Source: Caprella mutica
Lineage: Eukaryota; Arthropoda; Malacostraca; Amphipoda; Caprellidae
Length of the DNA stretch: 64,000 nt
Reading direction: 5' to 3'
Assembly (NCBI GenBank): GCA_947561585.1
Contig: CANNZV010000113.1
Span: 589,870 to 653,869 of the forward strand
The translations under genes were made by a program, and so were the position numbers. The notes beneath the pieces are model-generated. The model did no database searches. It was not told where the DNA came from and saw only the letters and a list, made by a program, of their open reading frames with translations. This document shows, one piece after another, positions 34,746-47,800 of the stretch (positions are counted from its first letter, which is position 1; the number at the start of each line of letters is the position of its first letter).

Positions 34746-35738
34746 GAATAACTACCAGCAACACTATCCAAAGGGTTATATTTGGTTCTTCCACCAGTAA
34801 TGTGTCATCTGAGTATTGGTGTGATATAAAAATGATTATTACCTGATAATTTACATTGGAGTTTGTCTAAATTGTTTAGTTTGAGTTGTATGGGAAGATA
34901 ACATAATATACCTCCCCATTTCATAAAGTTTACAGTGCTTGATATCGTATGAAATTTACACCTGGACTTATTCTATTTGAATACAACTGTACTGTAGCAT
35001 CAGAGTAACATATTTTTTTTGGAAATACTAACTAATGCGTTGTTCAAATAACTATTGATTTTAATTCATATTTTATAAATTATTCTGAATTGAATAGTTA
35101 CCCAGAGAAGGAGGCAAAGTTAAATTATGGCTGTGTATTCTCATGTTGTATTCCTCCGTTGCTTTTCCTCTGTTAGTCAAAATATTCAGTGTGATGTTGT
35201 AACTGATGCCTCTGTATGCAGTAAAATAATAAGAAACATTAGCCTCGTTGATTTAAGTAATAAAAAAAATTTGCTTGGAGAGGACCTTTAATTGACACTG
35301 CCCAATCACCGAACACTAACTTTATTTTTAAAAGAATAAAGTAAATTAGCTAGAGTACCTTTTCTGCACCACGGTGGTGGAAGACTTTATTCATGAAACC
35401 AACTTCATTTATTATTCATTTTCCAATAAGTTTTACATTTAATTCCATTTTAACGATAGTGTTATATCCATGAGTTGTTAAACCTAACAATAAAATTAAT
35501 TATATCAATCTCACATATTAGTTTGGTTGAAGTCTCAGAATCTTGTCAGAAGTAAACTACAGTAACTTTGTTTACCAAAAATATTATCAGCAATTCAGAG
35601 GGCTGAGGAGCGCTGATTTTAAACTAAACATTCGTGATAAACTATCAATGGGTAACATTAAATTATAGTTATTTTGTACTTGAATACGAAGTTTGTATTT
35701 CCATTTTTTATACTTCAGTATTTATAATAATATATAAA
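34746..35738. other. Region upstream of CDCA7
   Basis: Holds the end of a TTAA-type MITE (35213-35291, GCTTGGAGAGGACCTTTAA) and otherwise AT-rich sequence that must include the CDCA7 promoter and 5'UTR. No TATA box or E2F site is convincing. Confidence 0.4.
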
Positions 35739-35819
35739 ATGAGTGCTAAAGAAATAAATGCCGAAATCAGTCAATATGAAATGTTGCGAGTTAAAAATTT
35801 GAAAGAACGAGAACATTTG
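35739..35819 (+). CDS. CDCA7: CDCA7 exon 1 (start codon)
   Basis: ATG followed by 27 codons ending at a GTGAGT donor in phase 0, which matches the phase-0 acceptor of exon 2. The joined peptide has the pattern YExxRxxNLxERxxLLAxLM, a helical N-terminal motif seen in several nuclear proteins. The upstream frame is open to 35634 but that stretch is hydrophobic and unlike the exon, so the ATG at 35739 is preferred. No clear TATA box or initiator was identified upstream. Confidence 0.68.
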
Positions 35820-38800
35820 GTGAGTTTTACTGTAGCTAATTTGTGCTTTAGGTCAGCCCCCAATTTTCAATATTTAGACTCTTTATTTAGGTAATAATAG
35901 TCGTTTTAAAACGTTCTTCAAGAATACCATTTGTTGTGGAAACTTTTCGCTTTTAGAGTTTCTCAAAGGTCCCCTCCAAGATACGTATCTAAAAGCTGAG
36001 CGGCGCACACCAGTACGGCGCACCAGATTACGGCGCACCACTGTACATTCTATTAGATAGGTAATTTGAATACAGATTAATGATAAATGGAGTTAATTTG
36101 ATAGGTACTTACCTAATTCTAATTGTCGTATCAAATTCATGTCTGACGCCTGACGGTACCTGAATCCAATGTTTATACTACACAGTTTAATTATTCGATT
36201 GAGATGTTTAATTTGGAATAGAACCAAGTAATAAAGCATGTCCAAACTCGCCATTTAAATGGCGAGTTTGTGACAGTTAATTTAAGCCCTTCAATTGCAA
36301 ATGGCGAGTTTTATCTATTTTTCTCCTATGCTACAAATGTTATTTTGGAGAGAATTAATGATAATTTGATCATTTTGGGGAGAATTTGTTGAATTTTGGA
36401 GAGAGCTGGAGAGACAAATGGTGAGTTTATGAGACATACTATTTTACTTGGGAATAGAAAATAAAATTCATCATAGAAAACTGTATTTGTAATTTTATGG
36501 GGTAACTATTGTAAACTTTCAGTCTGAGGTGTAAATAAAAACTTATCAGTTAGCCGTTAGGCGTTAGGTAGATGTATCGGGGGGCGTGCCGCCCCCCGAA
36601 CCCCCCTGCTAGGTCATTAAACAATCATGAAGTGTGCAGAACAACAAACTAGCGGATACAACACACTACATAACAGTTTTTCACATTGAGGTCATTTATA
36701 GAAAGTACAGTGGTGCGCCGTAATGTGGTGCGCCGCTCAGCTTTTAGATACTTTTGCCCTCCAAGCAAATATTTTTATTGCCTTATTCAACGAGGCTAAT
36801 GTTTCTTATCATTTTGCTGTAAACTGTATCGAATTTGGTAGCATATTTTTTATTTTATATGCTTTTAAAGATTTTTATAATCAAAACTTTACGAAACCTA
36901 TTTTACTTCCGACTTACTAATTTAAGAAATTTTCAGGCTGAAGAAAAAGAATGTACACCATTTGTTTTGATTGACAACTAGGTATTACTCACTCACTCAC
37001 TCACTGCCAAGTAATGAAGCATGTCCAAACTCGCCATTTTAATGGCAAGTTTGTGACAGTCATTTTGAGCCCTTCAATTGCAAATGGCGAGTTTTATCTA
37101 TTTTTCTCCTATGCTACAATGTTATTTTGGAGAGAATTTATGAAAATTTGATCATTTTGGAGAGAATTTGTTGAATTTTGAGAGAGCTGGAGAGACAAAT
37201 GGGGAGTTTACGAGACATATTATTTTACTTGAGGTATTAGGTTTAATAAATCCATTTAATATTATTGTAAAGGTATAAAATTGAATGAACTTATAATAGA
37301 AACGTTTATATACTTTCGGAAACAATTAATATCTAACTAAAACTAAAATAAAGGCCGAAAAGGCGAAAACGTATGTTTTGTTTATAAAATTCAAATTTGT
37401 AATCTAAACAAAGAGTGTACAATCTTCTTCTTGAGCATCAGATTAGTGATTCACTCAAATGTTGCTCACAAAGTATTAAAAAACTTTAAAAACAAATTAT
37501 AAAATATATACTGAACCGAATTGTATGCAGTTTGCAGAATAATGATCGTAGACCTTAGTTCTATAATATTATGTTAATGTTATAAACTCATTTTTTTCCC
37601 GGAGCCTGGAGACCAGACAGCAGGAACTGGTAAAGTGTTCTCCAAGAAATCCTCTATTTTGGCTTCTGTTCTCAGTAAATTACAAGTAAATATAGGAGGA
37701 AATTAAGGATTGTTCGCACAGAAAATGTTAAAAATGTCCCATGTTCTGCAGACTGGCCTGGAGAGGATCTTTGAGGGAACCTCCCCCAAATTTTGAAAAG
37801 TTTTTTATTATTGAAGTTATGGTTCTGAAACTTTGTATGTATATATAAAATTGAATTCCCTATCGTTTTTGTTCATGACATTTTTTCGATTAGAGTTTAG
37901 ACCCATAGAAAAGAAAACGAGTTATTCAAATTTCGAACCATTTTCAAAAACCCTACTCCTGTTTTTTGGTTGAAGCTAGAGCATTGCGGTTTTTCGCATT
38001 CGATTCTCCATACTGATATCTACAATATTGCGTTATACGATTTTTGATTTTCGAATGGGTTTTCTGAATTTCAACATTTTCATGAAAAGTAAAAAAAATT
38101 TGAAAAAAAATGTCGGAAAAAAATTTCTACAACAAATTCGAAAATCAAAAATCGTATAACGCAATATAGTATATATATTTATGGAGTATCGAATGCAAAA
38201 ACCCGCAATGCTCTAGCTTCAACCAAAAAACAGGAGTACGGTTTTGAATACTCATTTTTTCACATTTCTAGAAGGGTGATAAATTGAGGTGCTGAAACTG
38301 GGCGCTGAGGCCTCAGATTTCCGATATTAGATCTCTTAGCACGTGGCATCTTTACTGAACAGTGACTCAAGCTATACTGAACTCGCACAAAGAAACTGAG
38401 ATGTATAATATTGCATCTCTATGCTAATTGGCTAAGACGAACATCACGCCATACTACGTCACACGCGTCATAGCTGAGAGGCTGCATTGCCCTTGAAATG
38501 TTATTGAAAACCCTCCCCCCCCCCCCCCAGTCTGCAGAATATGGAACATTTTTCCAAGACTCTCTGCGGGAGTTTTTGATTGAATTTTTAGATATTGTAG
38601 ATCTCTGCGTGAGATCTAGAATTAATTCCTATGTTACCATTAATTTAGCTATGGGAGATTTTGAATTAATTCCTATTTTACCATTAATTTAGCTGCGGGA
38701 GATTCTGAATCTGCTACTGAGAGACTGAGAGTAACTGTCTCTCAAATTAAAATCTCTGCGGGAGAAGAGACACATTCTGCAGACAAAACCCCCCTACCCC

Positions 38801-41800
38801 CCTTCGCCATTGGAGATATAGTGATTTTTGGTGTCTAACATTGTTCACAATAATGGTAGGTACTTATTTATGAAAAAAAAATCATAAAATTTTGAGTTTT
38901 CTTCGGGGGTGGTCCCCTTAAATTTACCATGAAATACAGACTGGAATTACTCTGTTGGACCATTTGGAGTTTAGCAAATGGTCAAACCTTAAAATACAGT
39001 AATAAATTAATGGAAACTGCTTAATCTGCAGCATTTAGCATATAAAATTCATCTGTTAGCCAAAGGTACTTTCCAGAGTGGTTACTTGGAGAACAGTTTA
39101 GTGAGTTTACCAGTTCCTGCAGTCTGGCAACAGAGTAATTAATCCATCAGAAAAGACTACTTTATCCAGAGTGGGCTCTTGTTGATTGTTTCAATAAAAT
39201 CTTTTAAATAGATATCCTAGGTACCCTAATCAGTAATTCACTAATTGTCATTTGAATTTCAATAATCAGTAGTATGAAAAAAATAACAAAGGTACACAGC
39301 CAGTCACCAGTGCAGAACATAAGACATTTTTAACATTTTCTGTGCGACCAATCCTTAATTTCCTCCTATATTTACATGTATTTTACTGAGAACGGAAGCC
39401 AAAATAGAAGATATATTGGAGAACAGTTTCAAAGTTCCTGCAGTTGCCCGTATGGGTTTACAGACACTCCCCGCAATGTTTAGAAAACTAATCCTTTCCT
39501 ATTCTTTGAGCCTTGAGGTTAGGTAATTTATAATTTAAACATCTTGCTCTGCTCTCATCCCCATCATCTGACCCATGTTTCAAAGTGTTGCAGGAAAGTC
39601 GTCAGTTTAGTGAGAAAATGGATCCAGGTCGCCACATTTAAGATACTCGAAAGAAAAAATTGACTTTCTAGTGAAGATTTTGCACTTGAAAATATCCTCA
39701 TGCTTCATGTTCGAACTCCGATGCATGTGCATCTCTTCCAGATTGCATAAGTTGTTGTCTAAGAGCCGCCATTTCAACAACATGTTATTTGAAGAGCCGT
39801 GGGAAATATTATATCTGAGCTGTGGGATCAAAACTGCGAGTCGTGGGATCAAAACTGCGAGTCGTGGGATGAGAACTGCGAGTCGTGGGATGAGAACTGC
39901 GAGTCGTGGGATGAGAACTGCAAGTCGTGGGATGAGAACTGCGAGTCGTGGGATGAGAACTGCGAGTCGTGGGATGAGAACTGCGAGTTGTGGGATGAGA
40001 ACTGCGAGTTGTGGGATGAGAACTGCGAGTTGTGGGATGAGAACTGCGAGTCGTGGGATGAGAACTGCGAGTCGTGGGATGAGAACTGCGAGTCGTGGGA
40101 TGAGAACTGCGAGTCGTGGGATGAGAACTGCGAGTCGTGGGATGAGAACTGCGAGTCGTGGGATGAGAACTGCGAGTCGTGGGATGAGAACTGCGAGTCG
40201 TGGGATGAGAACTGCGAGTCGTGGGATGAGAACTGCGAGTCGTGGGATGAGAACTGCGAGTCGTGGGATGAGAACTGCGAGTCGTGGGATGAGAACTGCG
40301 AGTCGTGGGATGAGAACTGCGAGTCGTGGGATGAGAACTGCGAGTCGTGGGATGAGAACTGCGAGTCGTGGGATGAGAACTGCGAGTCGTGGGATGAGAA
40401 CTGCGAGTCGTGGGATGAGAACTGCGAGTCGTGGGATGAGAACTGCGAGTCGTGGGATGAGAACTGCGAGCCGTGGGATGAGAACTGCGAGCCGTGGGAT
40501 GAGAACTGCGAGCCGTGGGATGAGAACTGCGAGCCGTGGGATGAGAACTACGAGCCGTGGGATGAGAACTGCGAGCCGTGGGATGAGAACTGCGAGCCGT
40601 GGGATGAGAACTGCGAGCCGTGGGATGAGAACTGCGAGCCGTGGGATGAGAACTGCGAGCCGTGGGAAATAAAGAGAGCTGTGGTGGAAGGAGCGATTAC
40701 TTATAATTAACTTCCAAGTATCTGGATACTTATACTTAATAAGCTAAATAACAAATGACTGTGCAGAGCAATGAAATTGTATATGGAGAAACTCATTGCA
40801 ATTAGGAACTGTGGAAAAAGCAAAAAATTAACATATTAACGGACCGGGAATATTTAAAGAATCAAAATTTCACATTTGATGAGCCGTGAAGTTTTGAAAC
40901 TCCATATAAATGTCTTTTAGAAAACTCTGAGTTTCAAAAAAAAATTCACTTGGAATGCAATCTGGCATCTCTTGAGACTATTTTATGAGTGATTTACTTG
41001 TTATATACATGTTTCTCAAATTATTTCACCCCTCAAATGTTGCCAATATACTGGCAACTTTGTTCATAGTTTCATACTTTGAAACATGGCATCTGACATC
41101 CGAGTTACTATTTTTAATTTACAACACAAATACCACCGGGCACTGAGGAAGCAAATTGATAATTTAAAGATTAACAATTTAATTAGCTACATGTAACAAT
41201 TTTGAAGATCAACAAATCCTATTACCAATAATTCAAAAACATTTATATAATAATCACAGGACTACAAGAAACAGGTTTATAAATATTAACTGTCTTTCTA
41301 CAGGCATTCATTAAACTCACAAGAACTTTATATATGTACAGACACATATAACTATGAACATTCTTATGCAGATATATATTTTTAAATATATTTGTTTAAA
41401 GCTAGATAGTTCAACTTCAACTGCAAACTGAGCAGAGAAGAAAAAAAATTTAGTAGAAAGTCGCTACCTCTTTCAGCCACCATGGAGGGAATGTGTCTCT
41501 TCGTTTTCAGTTTTAAGTTGTTAATTTATGGAAAATTCATCAAATTTTTTTTGGTATGGCATGATTTCTTGTTAAACTGAACAAATAGTCTAATTGGCGT
41601 GGATTTGGACGTACTTTTACACGTGGAACTTATTTCGCCTTCAAAAGTTATCAATATATTGGTGACTTTGTGCATACTTTGAAACATGGGTCTCCAGTAA
41701 GTGTTTTTCTACAGTTCTCCTATAAGTTTAGGTACACCTATTTTTGATTTGTCTTCTGTTCTCACTTCTCTGGCAAAACGCATCTACAATTTAAAATTGT

Positions 41801-44800
41801 AATCTATAAATAGCTTTATTATATAGATTTTGTATATGGTGTACCTATGAGGGTTTTTGGTGATTGTTGTGCTCAGAATCTAAAACTTCCTTCATTCTGC
41901 AGACTCTCCTAAAAAACTATAACCATCAACTTTTTAGCTTCAAGACACAAATAAGAAATAAAAATCTTGCAATATCTTAATGGGGCTATTTAGTCTGGAG
42001 AGAAATAATAAAATGAAAAGGTGTGTGCATTCAGTGGTAAAACTTGAAGGAAAATAATAAATATATGTTCACTCTGAAAGATATTTCTTAAGTAGCAATT
42101 GCTGGAAAGGAAAGGAAATAAATGAATCTGTTAGCTTGCTGAAACCAAGTTGCCACATTTAAGATATTCAAAGAGGTTATTTAGCTCCCTTGTGATGTTT
42201 CCCATTTGAAAACTTCTATGTTCTCTGTCTAAAGCTTGTGTATCTTCTGAGACTATTTCACTTGTAATTTAAATGTTCTACTACACATCTCCGAAGTTGA
42301 CAATGAGATATTTTGCATGAATTTCATTTTTAGAAAGTCTTACAACTGACTTCCAAACAAAGACTACAAGATTCCTCAGACCTATAAATGGTCTCAGACC
42401 TTTAAATGAAATTCTGAGACCAACTGATGATTTGCATAGGAAGAAGGGTTGACAGGACAATAATCCCCAGGCATAAACAAAATGCAGTAAAAAAAATGGT
42501 CAATAAATCCCCCAAGCAAAAAACCCCAGTCGATATGAATAGCCAAATTCATTTCTATTAATTTTTATCCATTTTCTATTAATGATATTACTATATGTTA
42601 TAAATTTAAAGAGTTATAGTGCACTACATTATTTTGTTAAAAATTGGTTATATTTTCAAAGAAAATGTAATAATTATTGGTTCACATTGAATAATAGTAA
42701 ACATATTAATAAAAATGAATTAGGCTATTTATATAGACCAGGGGTTTTTTTCACCAGGGGGATTTCACCAGAGAGAGTTGTTGTCCTGGAATCGGCAAAA
42801 TGATAGTTATTTTATTACTGTATATGAAAGTGGAAGAAGGGTTAGCGAGTCTGTGCCTTTTTTTCTAAATTTATCTTTTATGCTATCCAGTTTATAACTA
42901 GTGTTGCTAAGGTTAGAAGTATAGAGTCCAAATAGTGTTGGACTCTAAATAGTGCAGTAATCATTATTCAGTTGAATAGTGATTATTTTATACTCTTATT
43001 AAAATCATGGAACTGTTTGAAAACTCCAAACTTACCTATTGTTGTGCACTATTTCTCACTTTATTTTCCCACATCAACTTTTTTTCTTCCCTTACAGTTG
43101 GCAGCTCTGATGCAAGATGCCAAAGAATTTAACTTCTCTTTAAAAGAACCAAAAAAATCACCAGTTAAACCAAAAATCAAAAAAGAAATTTATGGTAAGT
43201 GATAAACATATTCTTATAGATATATAAAAAGGCATATCTTTAAATTGAATGCGTGTTATAATTCACTTTGTCCAAGGAAGGAAAGGAGTTTTCTAAAATA
43301 TACAACTTCTTCATTTATTTAATTTCAGTACCTATTGACTCTCAATTTTCCTGTCTTTCAGTTGCAGTGTTTATAGACATTTTTGTAATGTAAATATCTA
43401 TCAGTAACTTCATTGTTTCTTAGTGGGAACTTCTCTGGTAATTTCTTGTCACTAAATTATAGCCACATCCTTAGATTATTCTCTTCCCTAACACAATCAT
43501 GAAACAATTTAATCCTTTTAAAATCAAATAGGGAAAGTTACGAGTTATCGGACAGTTTCAAATTTTCGATCATAAAAGAAAAAAATATAATTTAACATTT
43601 TAATTCATCAATTTAATTGGTAATAGAAATCTATAGATGGAATTATATATATTTTCTTTAATGTTCAGAAGTTTGGAACTGTTCAATAATTTGTAACTTA
43701 CCCTAGGTTTCAACCCAGCATTGGCTAACCTAGCAGTACACAGACACTTAATTAGCCTCACAGTGTGAGGAAAGTTGGTCAATTCGAAATTCCTAAAGAT
43801 TTAATTAACTCATGATCTGTGTTAATGCTCAACTCTCCTAGTAGGGTAAATTACGAATTATCGGTCGGTTTCACATCTTCGGTCATATGAGAAAAAACTA
43901 TATTATAATTGCTATTTTATTTTTATTTTAGTTGGTATCCATGATACCTGCAGGTATCATGGATACCAATAAAAATACTTTAACAATTATAATAGTTTTT
44001 TCTTATATGACTGAAGATTTGAAACTGACCGATAATTCATAATTTACCCTAGTGTTAGTGTCTGAAAATCAAGTAGTTACCCAAACCTTCTCTTTTCAGA
44101 CGATGATATGCCAAGTCACTGGATGGACTGGGCCCAAAGGTCCCCTCCACGCACTCGGTAAGAAACCACATTGATGGGAATTGAAGAGATTATATCATTT
44201 CAAATTAAAATTAGTTAAAATGATATAATTAAAGTTAAAATTAGAATATTGATAATTAATATTAAATTATTCACAGAAGTTCTACCAAGTGTTCACTATA
44301 AATATCTTTTTGTATTTCTTATTGCTTTTTCTAATATATTCTACTATAAGGTGTATAATTCTATTAAAAATATTGTCATTTTATCGTACTTACTTTGACA
44401 TTTTTTTTTTCAGATCTAGAAAAAGCAACGGAGGGAATGACGAAAATTGGGATCCAAATCCTCGCAGAACTTACAGGTAAGCTAGCAACTACATTTGTGT
44501 GTGCAATTTAGCTAGAATCATCAGAGTATTTAAATTATATAACAATACTAGTGGTTATCCGTGCAAATTGCACGATAATGTGCATATATTATATATTTTG
44601 TAATATTTAAAGAATTTACACTTTGTGTTTGTTCATACACATTTCACATCCCGTTTTACATTACACTTCATAAGAAAATTAGGTACCAGTAAGGAGTAAT
44701 TTTCTGTCTCGTGTCGTCATCAATTTGTGTAGAATACTGTTGTATACATCATAAATTATTATATAAGATAGATGTATAAATAACTACAAATTACAAACAT

Positions 44801-47800
44801 TATTCAAATAATCATTTTATGAAAAACTAAAATAATTAGCTCCATAGCTATATAGGTAGCAGCAGATATTCCATTTATTCAGATTAATTAGGTAATATAA
44901 TTATGTGATATTCTTTATATATTGATTATATTCTAAATATCATTTATTTCAAATATTTATTCATATCACCACCTGATGCATCAATATTAGAATTATTTAT
45001 TAAATTTTTTCAATATACAAAATATTTCATCTATTTTCCTGAGAAAAAATGATAACCAGCATGGAATTTCATTTTTTATTTTCTAAATTTCGTCATATCT
45101 CAAAAAATACTTCGAATTTCGAAAAACGGTTCACGCAGTTATTTTTGTAGACCATTTTTACATATTGTAGATATTTTTCAATTCGATTAATCCAAATTTG
45201 ATTTTTTCATTTATTTCCTATGTTACCAACTTACCATGCATTTCACGATTTGAATTAAATCCCTATGTGTTCCATCATAACTTAAAATCCGAATAATTCA
45301 AAAACCCATTCTGTAGGACCATAGGCCGGAGGTTTCCAGAAAATTTTGTCCCATTCTATTGAATAGTCTATGAAAATATCCTGGAAAGTATGTCAAATTT
45401 ATTCCTATCTATCCCATTATGAATCAAGTGTTAATAATAATTCAAAAACCCGTTTGAATTTCGAGAAATCCTTCTAACTCTTTATATTCGACACCACTTT
45501 CTAAAAAGGTGTATCCGTTTGTGAGTAATATTGCTCCAAGTAACACACATACAGACGCACACAAAGATGTAGCATATTATATATATTTAGATAATTGCTT
45601 AATTTGTAATCTAAAATTCTTTATGATGGCTGCTTATAAAAAAAAAAATATTTTGAGAACAGTCATTTAGTTACGTAAATTTCAAATTGTTTGCTGGTTA
45701 TAGACGCCATTGTAAAGTATTTGTAATGATACTCGTGAATATTAACATCGCCATCTTGTTGAAACTATTTCTATGAACATTGTACAGGCAGGCCTCGCTT
45801 TAAGTGCACCTTGCTTTTATAATAGTTGTTCTTATTTTGAGATAAGTTTCGAAATACGAACCGTTAGTACACATAGAAAACGGAGACAATTTTTTTATGA
45901 TTAATTCACGGTAACTAAAAAAATCATCAATCATAATCCAGTTGAGGTTATTAGAAGCAATTGGTTCAGAAATTCAACATGTCATATTTTAGGGTTAGTT
46001 CCCTGTTATTGCACTGTTCCATATTTTTGAACATGAGAAAATCTTTATATAATAATCATTATTAAACTTTCATTTCAATTGGTATCCATGATACCAATTA
46101 GAATAAAAGTTAAATAATAATTATAATATTTTCTTTTCTGATGTGTTCGAAATTGTAGAACCAACCAATAACTTGGAGCTTAGTACCCTACTACCAAAAA
46201 TATTTCATAGAGCATAAAATTACTGTAAATGTAACACAATAGTTATAGAAATCTAAGTATCTATTAATTACTCATCTATCCTGAGTGAGAGTTATGCTAT
46301 GGTTAGATTTTTAAACATTTAATAAATGCACGACTTTAAACTTTCATCACGGTCGGTCACAAACACTGTATATAGTGTATATTATTATTAATTGGCTTTA
46401 GTGCACTAACTCCAAAACAAATTTCTTTCTATAACTCATAGAAAATGAGATGTGTAATCAAGGAGTGATGATTATAAATTTCTCGTTACTCTTCTTCGCC
46501 TTAGTTTGGTAATTAAACTGAGACAAGATTTGGTAACTAAAGCAGGGAATGCCTGTACAAAAAATGTTTCTATAACGACATAAATACTTCCTTTGTTATC
46601 AGCTATAGCCTAGTGTAGCTATATTTATCTCAACTTTGATCAACTTTTGCTTGTGTATGAAGATATTCTGGCATTTTGTGAATGTGCATGATGATACAAG
46701 ATCATCTTAGTTCATCTATATGGAAATAATGTGAAGATGGTCACTCAGACTAAAGTTAACTAATAAATATGTTGTTACCAGCCGGAATCACAAGATAAGT
46801 TCCAGTTATTTTGTTTCCAATTTACCATCTAACCTGTTCTTCATTTGCAGATTTCCCTTCATGAAGAGACGAATCTCTTCTGTCCCTTCAAACTGGGAAT
46901 GGGAAGATGATGAGGAAGTTATCACAAATTTTGATGTAAGTTTTTATAATTTAAAGCTCGTGAACTTTTTATTTTTTTTAACTTATTTTATATTTCCCTC
47001 TTGCTATCACTTTTTTTTTGAGATTCAAGTTGTAGCTAGCTAGTACAAACTACAATGTGAAAATTCAATTATTCTTTGAGTAGATTATAGATTAGTTCTT
47101 TTGGACAATGGGTGTGTTCTGAGCCATCATAATGGCAATATTATAATAGGTAGTCTGGAAGTTTCTTAACATCTGTTAATTATTAAAGAAAAATTAGCTT
47201 CCAGTAATCGGTTTACTACCCTCTTTGTTCCTATTATTAAATATTTTTAATTCCTCTTCAATCACACCTAAATTTTCAATTATCAAAATATTTATTGAAT
47301 CTACTAACAACTAACTTCATATATTATTCATTTTAATGTATATTATTATAACTAGTTTCAAATAGTTTAAAATATCTAAAGGAATATGTTTTTTTTCAGT
47401 TTGAAGGTTTTGTACCGGAAAAGAGTCGTTATCGCCTAGAATGGTTCTCTCCAGAAAAGTCGTGCAATCCGTTTGAAGAATTTTCCCCAGAAAAAGATTC
47501 CTTTCACTTTGAAGGTTTCTCGCCAGAGAAACCCCATCGGAGACGTTCTTCCCACCTTTCCTCGTTCAACCCTAACGTCAACGTTCTCATGCCTGAGAGT
47601 GTGACGCAAGAAATGCTTGACAGCGTCTCTCAGTCCTCTACTGGAAAAATATACAGTGCTGCAGGTAAATTTACACTCTTGTAATAAATGTAGATACTAT
47701 TTTTTAATAAATACAAGTGTTAATTAGGACACCTTAGTCAATGCCAACTCTTCATTTTCCTCTTTATCCAAGTACAGTTCATATATTGTTGGCACTTACA

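Noticed and set aside
39671..40710. Two overlapping frames of more than 300 codons
   Set aside because: Both are produced by a 21-bp tandem repeat whose length is a multiple of three. They lie in an intron of CDCA7 and have no non-repetitive domain.
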